Assembly (NCBI GenBank): GCA_031826515.1
Contig: CP134536.1
Coordinates: 1,748,001 to 1,812,000, forward strand
Source: Flavobacteriaceae bacterium HL-DH10
GTDB taxonomy: Bacteria; Bacteroidota; Bacteroidia; Flavobacteriales; Flavobacteriaceae
Length of the DNA stretch: 64,000 nucleotides
Direction: 5' to 3'
Shown: positions 8,799 through 16,854 of the stretch, in pieces
Numbering within the stretch: the first letter of the stretch is position 1
Layout of the letters: every line of letters begins with the position of its first letter
The notes under the pieces: generated by a model
What the model saw: only the letters and a program-made list of their open reading frames with translations
The model's database searches: none
Told to the model about the DNA's origin: nothing
Program-made: the position numbers and the translations under genes

Positions 8799-9548
8799 AT
8801 GAAAACAGTAATAATAGAGGATGAATTACCGTCGAGTAGAAAGTTACAGCGTATGTTGGAAGACTTTAATTATGAGGTTTTAGCATGTTTGTTTTCAGTA
8901 AAATCTGCGATTAAATGGTTTGAAACATATGATCATCCAGATGTTTTATTTGTTGATATTCATTTGTCTGATGGTTTAAGTTTTGAGATTTTTAAGCATG
9001 TTGAAATTAAAAGTTTTATAGTTTTTACTACTGCATATAGTGAATATAGTATTAAGGCTTTTGATTATAATAGTATTTCTTATTTACTTAAACCCATAAA
9101 CAAAATTCAATTAGAAAAGGCAATACAAAAAGCAACAACTATTAGTCAAAATAAAATTAAGTTATTAGCTTTAAAAGAAGCTGTTGAAGAAAACAATGTA
9201 GCGTTATATAAAAACAGATTTGCTGTTAGAATTGGTAAAAAATTAAAGTTAATAGAAACGAATGATATTGAATGTTTTTTTAGTTCAAATGGTATCACTT
9301 ATTTGCGTTCAAATGAGTTTAATTATATTATTAATACAGCATTAATAAATCTTGAAGGAGAATTAAATCCTAGTGTTTTTTTTCAAATAAGTAGAAAATG
9401 TATTATTAACATTAACGCTATTAAAAACATTGTATCTTATTCTAATAGCAGATTAAAATTAGAATTAAACTCATATCAAGAATCTGAAATTATAGTAAGT
9501 CGAGAGCGTGTAAAAGATTTTAAGAAATGGATTAGTGATGAAAGTTAA
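8799..9548 (+). CDS. LytTR-family response regulator
   Basis: Transcription regulator, 249 residues. The receiver domain occupies residues 1-110 with acidic pocket Glu7/Asp8, phosphoacceptor Asp53 (FVDIHLSDG), the conserved Thr in FTTAY and Lys98 in LLKPI. The C-terminal half (about 140-245) is a LytTR DNA-binding domain with the typical KLKLIETNDIECF and QISRKCIININAI segments. It is the last gene of the kinase-lipoprotein-regulator operon. Targets are unknown; such regulators often control their own operon or a neighbour. Confidence 0.92.
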   Translation: MKTVIIEDELPSSRKLQRMLEDFNYEVLACLFSVKSAIKWFETYDHPDVLFVDIHLSDGLSFEIFKHVEIKSFIVFTTAYSEYSIKAFDYNSISYLLKPINKIQLEKAIQKATTISQNKIKLLALKEAVEENNVALYKNRFAVRIGKKLKLIETNDIECFFSSNGITYLRSNEFNYIINTALINLEGELNPSVFFQISRKCIININAIKNIVSYSNSRLKLELNSYQESEIIVSRERVKDFKKWISDES

Positions 9549-9551
9549 AAA

Positions 9552-10193
9552 CTATTTTCTCCCAAAATCGGCAGGAATTTCTCCCCAAGCTTTGGTTTCC
9601 CATTTCACAATAACTGTTTTGTAGGTATTATTTTTTAACCAATCAATAGCTCTGTCAACTAATTCAAAAAGTGCTTTGTTTTTATTGTTGCGTTCAAGTT
9701 TTGTATTACATGTTTTCCTTTTTACCCAGCTCATGGCTGTCTTAGAATCGGTATATAATATACGGTCGCTATTATTTTTTTTAAGAAGTGCTAAGCCGTG
9801 TACTAAGGCTAAAAATTCTCCAATATTATTGGTGCCTTCTTCAAAAGGACCTTGAATGAATAGTTGTTTTTTTGTTTTGGTATCTACGCCTCTATATTCC
9901 ATAATACCAGGATTTCCGCTGGAGGCAGCATCCACTGAAATAGAATTATAATTAGGTTGCCCTATTTTTTTTAATTGTTCGGGAGATAATTCACTTTTAA
10001 AGTCTTTGTTTTTTCCAATATAATCAAAGTAGTTTCCTTTTAAAGCATTTTGGGCAGCTTCAAAAGTTAAAAACGATTTGTATTGTGCGCCTTCAAAATT
10101 GGTGATTTGTGCTTTGCAGTCATTCCATTTTTCAAAAACACCTGTTTTGTGCCCTTTCCAAACGGTATAATATTTTTTTTTCTTAGTTGCCAT
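9552..10193 (-). CDS. Ribonuclease HI with N-terminal viroplasmin domain
   Basis: Cleaves RNA in RNA-DNA hybrids. Residues 5-52 form a caulimovirus viroplasmin/RNase H1 N-terminal hybrid-binding domain (YYTVWKGHKTGVF, then FEAAQNAL). The catalytic RNase H domain follows with the four acidic residues visible: Asp88 (SVDAASSG), Glu126 (NNIGEFLAL), Asp149 (YTDSKTA) and Asp209 (IPADFGRK). The 213-residue length and domain order match the usual Bacteroidota enzyme. It converges on the LytTR regulator gene, with three bases between stop codons. Confidence 0.93.
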   Translation of the reverse strand: MATKKKKYYTVWKGHKTGVFEKWNDCKAQITNFEGAQYKSFLTFEAAQNALKGNYFDYIGKNKDFKSELSPEQLKKIGQPNYNSISVDAASSGNPGIMEYRGVDTKTKKQLFIQGPFEEGTNNIGEFLALVHGLALLKKNNSDRILYTDSKTAMSWVKRKTCNTKLERNNKNKALFELVDRAIDWLKNNTYKTVIVKWETKAWGEIPADFGRK

Positions 10194-10200
10194 TTTTTTA

Positions 10201-10218
10201 TTTCCGCGAAGGCGGAAA
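10201..10218. repeat. REP-like palindrome, copy 1
   Basis: TTTCCGCGAAGGCGGAAA, a hairpin related to the ATTCCTGC-GAAG-GCAGGAAT units found elsewhere in the window, here with CCGC/GCGG in the stem. It lies between purN and the RNase H gene. Confidence 0.6.
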
Positions 10219-10246
10219 TCTTTTAATTATAGTTCTAATTATTTCC

Positions 10247-10810
10247 TTACGACAGTAATTTTTCAACAACTTTTGGAAAGTGCTCCATTTCCAATTCATG
10301 AATTTTTGCCGCAACAGTTTCAGCTGTATCATTTGTATTCACTTCACATGTTGCTTGAAAAATAATAGCGCCTTCATCGTAATGTTCATTAACATAATGA
10401 ATAGTAATACCTGTTTCTACTTCATTATTATCAACTATAGCTTTATGTACATGCATGCCATACATGCCTTTTCCTCCATATTTTGGTAATAGTGCAGGAT
10501 GTACATTTACTACTTTATTTGGAAAAGCATTCAAAATATTTTCAGGAAATTTCCATAAAAACCCAGCTAAAACAATAAGATCTGGTTGTGAAGCTTTTAA
10601 TATGTTAAGGACATCATCCGTTTTTGTAAAAGCTATTTTGTTAAAAGAAAGAGCGCTAACATGAAGTGTTTTACATCTATCTAAAACTTTAGCATGAGGA
10701 TTGTTAGTTAACACTTGAACAACAGAGGCATCTTCTGTGTTGTGAAAAAACTTAATTAGATTTTCAGCATTTGTGCCACTTCCGGACGCAAAAATTACAA
10801 TTCGTTTCAT
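10247..10810 (-). CDS. purN: Phosphoribosylglycinamide formyltransferase
   Basis: Transfers a formyl group from 10-formyltetrahydrofolate to GAR, the third step of purine synthesis. At 187 residues it matches the usual length. The N-terminal phosphate-binding motif FASGSGTN is at residues 7-14, and the catalytic triad corresponds to Asn102, His104 (VNVHPALLPKY) and Asp145 (HYDEGAI). The divergent acpP gene lies 278 bases away. Confidence 0.96.
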   Translation of the reverse strand: MKRIVIFASGSGTNAENLIKFFHNTEDASVVQVLTNNPHAKVLDRCKTLHVSALSFNKIAFTKTDDVLNILKASQPDLIVLAGFLWKFPENILNAFPNKVVNVHPALLPKYGGKGMYGMHVHKAIVDNNEVETGITIHYVNEHYDEGAIIFQATCEVNTNDTAETVAAKIHELEMEHFPKVVEKLLS

Positions 10811-11048
10811 CTGTTGGTTTATGTTTTTAAATTAATGTCAGATGTAATTCGAAAATCGAATGTACAATAATGTTCAGCAAAATTAACAAGCTCATATCGT
10901 TTTACAGACTGTAATGTTAAAGGTTATATGAACAAAAAAAAGAATAATTATTAACAATTAGAAGGTAAAATTAAAATAGTTAAAAGTAATTTTAGTAAAT
11001 TACCAACACATTTTTAAATTAAAGGTGTGTTTTAAAAATAAAGTTTTT

Positions 11049-11056
11049 TATTTTTG
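11049..11056 (+). promoter_or_regulatory. -7 box of the acpP-fabF-rnc operon
   Basis: TATTTTTG fits TAnnTTTG and lies 32 bases before the acpP start codon, a typical distance for this phylum. A clear TTG at -33 was not seen. Confidence 0.55.
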
Positions 11057-11088
11057 CCAACTAATTAAAACATTTAAATTAAAAGATT

Positions 11089-11322
11089 ATGTCAGACATT
11101 GCATCAAGAGTAAAAGCGATTATCGTAGACAAATTAGGAGTAGATGAGAACGAAGTTGTAACTGAAGCAAGCTTCACAAACGATTTAGGAGCAGACTCTT
11201 TAGATACTGTAGAATTAATTATGGAGTTCGAAAAAGAATTCGACATCCAAATTCCAGACGATCAAGCTGAAAATATTGCAACAGTTGGTCAAGCTATATC
11301 ATACATAGAAGCAGCAAAATAA
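11089..11322 (+). CDS. acpP: Acyl carrier protein
   Basis: Small acidic carrier of acyl chains in type II fatty acid synthesis, 77 residues. The phosphopantetheine attachment site is Ser37 in [10 protein letters not shown]. It is followed 12 bases later by fabF, the classical acpP-fabF pairing. Confidence 0.98.
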   Translation: MSDIASRVKAIIVDKLGVDENEVVTEASFTNDLGADSLDTVELIMEFEKEFDIQIPDDQAENIATVGQAISYIEAAK

Positions 11323-11334
11323 GCAAAATACTTT

Positions 11335-12585
11335 ATGGAATTAAAGCGAGTTGTAGTCACAGGATTAGGGGCTTTAACACCAATTGGCAATACCAAAGAT
11401 GAATTTTGGGATGGTTTAATTAGTGGTAAAAGTGGTGCTGCGCCTATAACATATTATGATACCGAGAAGTTTAAAACAAAATTCGCTTGCGAATTAAAAA
11501 ACTTTAACGCAACAGACTTTTTTGATAGAAAAGAGGCTCGTAAGATGGATAAATTTGCACAATACGCTATGGTAGCAGCAGATGAAGCCATTGAGGATTC
11601 TAAATTAAACCTTGAAGAAGTCAATAAATTACGTGTAGGTGTTATTTGGGGTGCAGGTATTGGTGGATTAGAAACTTTTCAGCAAGAAGTATTAAACTTT
11701 GCTGCTGGTGATGGTTCTCCAAGATTTAATCCATTCTTTATTCCTAAAATGATTGCTGACATTGCGCCAGCAAACATCTCTATAAAACATGGTTTTATGG
11801 GGCCAAATTACACAACAGTTTCTGCCTGTGCATCTTCAGCTAATGCTATATTTGATGCATTAAACTCTATTCGTTTAGGGTATTGTGATGTTATAGTTAC
11901 AGGAGGAAGTGAAGCAGCAGTTACTATAGCTGGTATGGGTGGTTTTAATGCCATGCACGCTTTATCTACTAGAAATGAAAGTCCAGAAACAGCTTCTAGA
12001 CCTTTTGACGGTTCCAGAGATGGTTTTGTTTTAGGTGAAGGAGCAGGTGCTTTAGTTCTAGAAGAATATGAGCATGCAAAAGCAAGAGGGGCAAAAATAT
12101 ATGCTGAGGTAGCAGGAGGTGGATTATCTTCTGATGCTTACCATATGACCGCGCCGCATCCAGAAGGTATTGGTGTTGTTGAGGTAATGAAAAATTGTTT
12201 AGAAAATGCAGGACTTAAACCAGAGGATGTAGACCATATTAATACACATGGTACATCAACACCTCTAGGTGATGTTGCAGAACTTAAGGCAATTACAAAA
12301 GTTTTTGGTAGTCATGCAAAGCATATAAATATTAATTCTACAAAATCAATGACAGGACACCTTTTAGGTGCAGCAGGAGCTATTGAAGCTATTTCGGTTA
12401 TATTGGCAATGGAGCATAATATTGTACCTCCAACAATTAACCACACTACTGTTGATGAAAATATTGATCCAGAATTAAATTTAACTTTAAACAAGGCTCA
12501 AAAACGCGAAGTTAAAGTAGCAATGAGTAATACATTTGGATTTGGCGGTCACAACGCTTGTGTATTATTCAAGAAAATAGATTGA
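11335..12585 (+). CDS. fabF: 3-oxoacyl-[acyl-carrier-protein] synthase II
   Basis: Condensing enzyme that extends acyl-ACP with malonyl-ACP, 416 residues. The catalytic triad is present: Cys165 in TVSACASSANAI, one His in INTHGTSTPLGD and one in SMTGHLLGAAGA. The C-terminal glycine-rich NTFGFGGHNA segment is also typical. The gene sits directly after acpP and eight bases before rnc. Confidence 0.97.
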   Translation: MELKRVVVTGLGALTPIGNTKDEFWDGLISGKSGAAPITYYDTEKFKTKFACELKNFNATDFFDRKEARKMDKFAQYAMVAADEAIEDSKLNLEEVNKLRVGVIWGAGIGGLETFQQEVLNFAAGDGSPRFNPFFIPKMIADIAPANISIKHGFMGPNYTTVSACASSANAIFDALNSIRLGYCDVIVTGGSEAAVTIAGMGGFNAMHALSTRNESPETASRPFDGSRDGFVLGEGAGALVLEEYEHAKARGAKIYAEVAGGGLSSDAYHMTAPHPEGIGVVEVMKNCLENAGLKPEDVDHINTHGTSTPLGDVAELKAITKVFGSHAKHININSTKSMTGHLLGAAGAIEAISVILAMEHNIVPPTINHTTVDENIDPELNLTLNKAQKREVKVAMSNTFGFGGHNACVLFKKID

Positions 12586-12592
12586 ATCCCGA

Positions 12593-13333
12593 ATGAAAAA
12601 CATTCGTAACATATTAAATTCCCGTTTTAAACGCAACGGGAATTTTTTTATGGAATTAAATAAAATTCTTGGATTTAAGCCTAAACAAATAAAATTCTAT
12701 AAAAAGGCCTTTACACACCGTTCTATGAATATAAAGGACAGTAAAGGAAATGCTATTAATTATGAGCGCTTAGAATTTTTAGGCGATGCCATGCTAAGTT
12801 CGGTTATAGCTTCTCATTTATATCTTGAAGTTCCAAGTGGTGATGAAGGTTACTTAACTAAAATGCGATCTAAAATTGTAAGTAGAGAGCATTTAAATGA
12901 GTTAGGTAGAGATCTTAAACTCATTGATTTAGTTGAAAGTAAAATACCTCCAGGTCAATTTGGAGACAATATTCATGGAAATTTATTTGAAGCTTTAATA
13001 GGTGCTATTTTTTTAGATAAAGGGTATAAGTATTGCGAGAAATTTATTTTTAAGCGCGTTATTATTCCGTATGTAGATATAGAAACTCTTGAAGGAAAGG
13101 TAATAAGTTATAAGAGCTTATTGATTGAGTGGTGCCAAAAAGAAAAGAAAACATTTAATTATAATGTTTATGAAGATACTGGTAATGATGATGTTAGACA
13201 TTTTTCAGTAAAGCTTTCAATTGACAATAAAATTATAGCTAAGGCAAGAGCCACATCAAAGAAAAAGGCTGAAGAAAAAGCATCAAAGCGTGCTTTCTTT
13301 GCATTCCAAAGCAGGATGTCTAAAATGATTTAA
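12593..13333 (+). CDS. rnc: Ribonuclease III
   Basis: Double-strand-specific endoribonuclease for rRNA and mRNA processing, 246 residues. The RNase III signature YERLEFLGDAML and the second acidic helix NLFEALIGAIFLDKGY are present, followed by a C-terminal dsRNA-binding domain (about residues 165-240) with the basic KKKAEEKASKRA helix. The order acpP-fabF-rnc is common in bacteria. A later in-frame Met (residue 20, before ELNKILGF) could also be the start. Confidence 0.95.
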   Translation: MKNIRNILNSRFKRNGNFFMELNKILGFKPKQIKFYKKAFTHRSMNIKDSKGNAINYERLEFLGDAMLSSVIASHLYLEVPSGDEGYLTKMRSKIVSREHLNELGRDLKLIDLVESKIPPGQFGDNIHGNLFEALIGAIFLDKGYKYCEKFIFKRVIIPYVDIETLEGKVISYKSLLIEWCQKEKKTFNYNVYEDTGNDDVRHFSVKLSIDNKIIAKARATSKKKAEEKASKRAFFAFQSRMSKMI

Positions 13334-13452
13334 AGAAATTTCTTTAAAAACAATTTACTACAACGTTTTAGTTGCCTTTCTTATTAAGATTAAGTAAAAT
13401 ATATCATTACTAAATTTTTTAAATACTATATTTACGCTTTTAATTTAAAGTT

Positions 13453-13938
13453 ATGGCCGTTCATAAGCTTGTTCTTGACGATGTTTTTGATGAAGTGTTG
13501 TGCACTTTAATAGCAATTCATTGTTCGCTTGAAGATTACCGTTTGGCCTATCTTCTTAACAAGCATTTAGGAATAACTTTAATTAGAAAACCATCAGATT
13601 TAGACTATGATAAAGGTAAATCAACGTATTCTATTTTTGATTGGGAAGATGATAAACAATTAATAACTTGGAGTTTTGTTTCTAATGTTTGTAAAACAGA
13701 AAGTTTCCAACAAATAAATTATGAATCATTATTTGAAAACCAAGAAAAAATAACAAAAACGACTCATTTAATACCTGAATATAAGCGTGTTAATTATTTT
13801 TTAAAAATAGATAACGAGTTCAATTTAAGTAAAGAAAAATATATTGTAAATAGTATATTAAGAATACCTCAAATTGCAACAGCTTATAGTATTGATAGTA
13901 GTCAATTAAAATCTAAAGACAATTTAATTTTTAGCTAA
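13453..13938 (+). CDS. IPExxxVDY-family protein
   Basis: Small Bacteroidota protein of unknown function, 161 residues. The family's signature appears as LIPEYKRVNYFLK near residues 110-122, with Asn in place of the usual Asp. The N-terminal part is rich in hydrophobic and acidic residues (LVLDDVFDEVLC); no signal peptide is seen, so it is probably cytoplasmic. Its stop codon overlaps the pyk start by one base (TAATG), pointing to translational coupling with pyruvate kinase. Confidence 0.8.
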   Translation: MAVHKLVLDDVFDEVLCTLIAIHCSLEDYRLAYLLNKHLGITLIRKPSDLDYDKGKSTYSIFDWEDDKQLITWSFVSNVCKTESFQQINYESLFENQEKITKTTHLIPEYKRVNYFLKIDNEFNLSKEKYIVNSILRIPQIATAYSIDSSQLKSKDNLIFS

Positions 13939-15380
13939 TGCCGATAAGAAAGAAAACCAAAATAGTAGCTACATTAGGTCCAGCTACAAGCACCAAAGAA
14001 GTTTTAAAAGGAATGCTTGAAGAGGGCGCTAACGTATTTAGAATTAATTTTTCTCATGCCGATTACGCCGATGTTGCAGAGCGTATAAAAATGATTAGAG
14101 AACTAAACGATGAGTTTGGTTTTACTGCGGCTATTTTAGCAGATTTACAAGGACCAAAACTTCGTGTAGGAGTTATGCAAGAAGATGTTGTTGTGAACCC
14201 TGGTGATGAAATAATTTTTGCAACAGGTGAGCGATTTGAAGGCACAAAAGAACGTGTTTACATGACCTACGAAAGGTTTCCACAAGACGCTAAACCTGGT
14301 GAGCGTATTCTTTTAGATGATGGAAAATTAATGTTTGAAGTTGTTTCTACAAATAGTAAAAACGAAGTAGTTGCACGTGTTATTCAAGGAGGACCTTTAA
14401 AATCTAAAAAAGGAGTTAATTTACCAAATACCAATATATCGCAACCTGCGCTTACAGAAAAAGATATTGAAGATGCCATTTTTGCTATCAGTCAAGATGT
14501 GGATTGGATTGCTTTATCATTTGTACGTCATGCAGAAGATTTAATACAATTGCGTGATTTAATAAACCAACACACTAATCATAAAATTCCAATTATAGCT
14601 AAGATTGAAAAACCTGAAGCTGTAGAGAATATCGATAAAATTGTGACTCATTGTGACGGTTTAATGGTAGCACGTGGTGATTTAGGTGTAGAAGTTCCAG
14701 CAGAAGAAGTTCCACTAATTCAAAAACAATTAGTATTACGAGCTAAAAAAGCTAGAATTCCAGTAATCATAGCAACCCAAATGATGGAAACTATGATTGA
14801 TAGTTTAACACCAACAAGAGCCGAAGTAAACGATGTTGCTAACTCGGTTATGGATGGTGCAGATGCTGTTATGCTATCAGGTGAAACATCTGTGGGTAAA
14901 TATCCAGTTCAAGTTATTAGACAAATGTCAAATATCCTGAAAAGTGTAGAAGATTCTAATCTTATACAAGTACCACAATTGCCTCCTCATATTCGTACTA
15001 ATCGTTATATAACAAAATCTATTTGTTATCATGCCGCAAATATGGCAAATGAAATTAGTGCTAAAGCTATTTCAACATTAACAAATAGTGGCTATACAGC
15101 TTTTCAAATTTCAGCTTGGAGACCATCATGTCATATACTAGTGTTTACTTCAAACAAGCGTATTTTAACTCGTTTAAGTTTACTTTGGGGCGTTCGTGCT
15201 TTTTATTATGATAAGTTTGTAAGTACAGATGAAACTATTGAAGATGTAAATGATATAGCTTGTAAAAAAGGATATTTAGAAGTAGGAGATATGCTAATTA
15301 GTTTAGCAGCTATGCCTATTCAAGAAAAAGGAATGGTAAATACATTAAGAGTTACAGAAATTACAAACTGTAGTTTTTAG
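13938..15380 (+). CDS. pyk: Pyruvate kinase
   Basis: Final glycolytic step, converting phosphoenolpyruvate and ADP to pyruvate and ATP, 480 residues. Visible landmarks are the N-terminal KIVATLGPA strand, the catalytic lysine region PIIAKIEKPEA, the metal/substrate loop GLMVARGDLGVEVP and the C-terminal DGADAVMLSGETSVGKYP. Its start overlaps the IPExxxVDY gene by one base, and a strong terminator follows. Confidence 0.97.
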   Translation: MPIRKKTKIVATLGPATSTKEVLKGMLEEGANVFRINFSHADYADVAERIKMIRELNDEFGFTAAILADLQGPKLRVGVMQEDVVVNPGDEIIFATGERFEGTKERVYMTYERFPQDAKPGERILLDDGKLMFEVVSTNSKNEVVARVIQGGPLKSKKGVNLPNTNISQPALTEKDIEDAIFAISQDVDWIALSFVRHAEDLIQLRDLINQHTNHKIPIIAKIEKPEAVENIDKIVTHCDGLMVARGDLGVEVPAEEVPLIQKQLVLRAKKARIPVIIATQMMETMIDSLTPTRAEVNDVANSVMDGADAVMLSGETSVGKYPVQVIRQMSNILKSVEDSNLIQVPQLPPHIRTNRYITKSICYHAANMANEISAKAISTLTNSGYTAFQISAWRPSCHILVFTSNKRILTRLSLLWGVRAFYYDKFVSTDETIEDVNDIACKKGYLEVGDMLISLAAMPIQEKGMVNTLRVTEITNCSF

Positions 15381-15401
15381 TAAAAGACCTCAATATTAAT
15401 A

Positions 15402-15440
15402 AAAAAAACTCCCGTAGATAATTTCTATGGGAGTTTTTTA
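15402..15440. terminator. Bidirectional terminator between pyk and the DUF4374 gene
   Basis: AAAAAACTCCC-G-TAGA pairs with TCTA-T-GGGAGTTTTTT around TAATT, with A and T runs on both sides, so it can stop transcription from both convergent genes. Confidence 0.85.
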
Positions 15441-15465
15441 TTGTGTATATTTTTTAGCTATTTTA

Positions 15466-16827
15466 TTAGAAAGTTCCTATAAAATGACTTCCTCCAACGT
15501 TTACTAATTCTGCTCCTTTAGTTACTTCTTCTGTTTCTGTATCGATAACATAAATATTTCCGTTTTGTCCAACTGGAGCTTGAGTTACAAATATTTCAGT
15601 TCCATTAACAGCAAAACCTTGGTATTGGAATAAGTAGAAATCTGGATCATAAGGGATAGCATCAATTTTTATAGCTGTTTTTGTATTTAAATCAACTAAA
15701 GCAAAAAATCCTTGTGCTCCAGCTAAACCTTCTTGAGATCCTGAGTGACGGTAAGCTACTACTGCTTTTCCGTTTGCAGTAGGTCTCCAAGCAAGAATAT
15801 AAACTTCTTCAATACCTAAAGCATCGTCTAAGTTAAAATCATACGTATTGTCATATTCGTTATTGGATCCAATTTTTAAGATGTGAGATCCTTCTGGGTC
15901 GCCTTGGTTGGCTTGATAAACACTTCCGTTATATTCGAAAGAATTAATACTACGGTAACCATTAGTATTTCCGTGGCCTACATTAGAAGAAATTACAATT
16001 GGGTTTAATAATGAAGGATAGTCTAATACAATAGTTTTAGACCCTAAAATTTCGTAATCATTATCTCTTTCGGCAGTAGTAGGATCAACTTTACTTATAC
16101 GTGCGCCAATGTATAATTTATTTCCAGCAGCATTTAATGTAGGCATATCAATTCTAGAAATATAATAACCGTTTGCTTCTTCTTCTGCTGTTAAAGGAAT
16201 ATTTGACTCTTGAAAATTTTTAATTAAAGAATTTTCTAAATCTAATGTTACAATACCCATAGTCGCTTCGGTACGTATATATGTGTCGTCTGTAGCATCG
16301 TCTGGTGTATCGTTATCATCAAATTGGTGTTCGGTAGAAACATAAACAGCAGCACCTGTCTTATCTCCATCAAATAATTTTATCCATCTTGGAGCAGAAC
16401 CTACGTAAGGTGCAATGCTAACCTCAGAACCTGTTGGAGTGAAATTTTGACCACCATTTACAGTATATTTAGTATAGTTTCCTCCAGTATCTCCAGCATA
16501 GCTAATGTTAAAAATTGTGTTACCACCTTCAGAGGCTTGTAAACGAGCTGTTCTGTTTGAAGGTACTATAAACCCATTCTCAAAAGGTTCGATTGATATA
16601 GTTGGGTCTTTGGCATCTTCGCTGCTAATGCTATAAATTAAAGTACCACCATTACCATCACCTGGGTTATCTCCCATTTTAGCTGCGGCAACAGTAATCC
16701 ATCTACCATCTTCAACAAGTTCAGGGTCTAGGTTTCCGTCATTATCATCGCTACTACAAGCTGTAATTAGGCTGGCTACTAGTAATAAGGTAACTAATGT
16801 TTTTGTATTTAAAAATGTTCGTTTCAT
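15466..16827 (-). CDS. DUF4374-family lipoprotein
   Basis: Surface or periplasmic lipoprotein of 453 residues with signal peptide and lipobox LITAC, followed by an acidic SSDDNDGN linker. The repeated, glycine- and aspartate-rich strand pattern (GRWITVAAA, APRWIKLFDG, then YILAWRP) matches the DUF4374 family, predicted to form a beta-propeller-like fold. Genes of this family usually pair with a TonB-dependent receptor, as here 27 bases downstream of the receptor's stop codon. A role in binding the receptor's substrate, perhaps a siderophore, is inferred. Confidence 0.82.
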   Translation of the reverse strand: MKRTFLNTKTLVTLLLVASLITACSSDDNDGNLDPELVEDGRWITVAAAKMGDNPGDGNGGTLIYSISSEDAKDPTISIEPFENGFIVPSNRTARLQASEGGNTIFNISYAGDTGGNYTKYTVNGGQNFTPTGSEVSIAPYVGSAPRWIKLFDGDKTGAAVYVSTEHQFDDNDTPDDATDDTYIRTEATMGIVTLDLENSLIKNFQESNIPLTAEEEANGYYISRIDMPTLNAAGNKLYIGARISKVDPTTAERDNDYEILGSKTIVLDYPSLLNPIVISSNVGHGNTNGYRSINSFEYNGSVYQANQGDPEGSHILKIGSNNEYDNTYDFNLDDALGIEEVYILAWRPTANGKAVVAYRHSGSQEGLAGAQGFFALVDLNTKTAIKIDAIPYDPDFYLFQYQGFAVNGTEIFVTQAPVGQNGNIYVIDTETEEVTKGAELVNVGGSHFIGTF

Positions 16828-16854
16828 TTTATTTTGAATTTTAATAGTTAGAAA

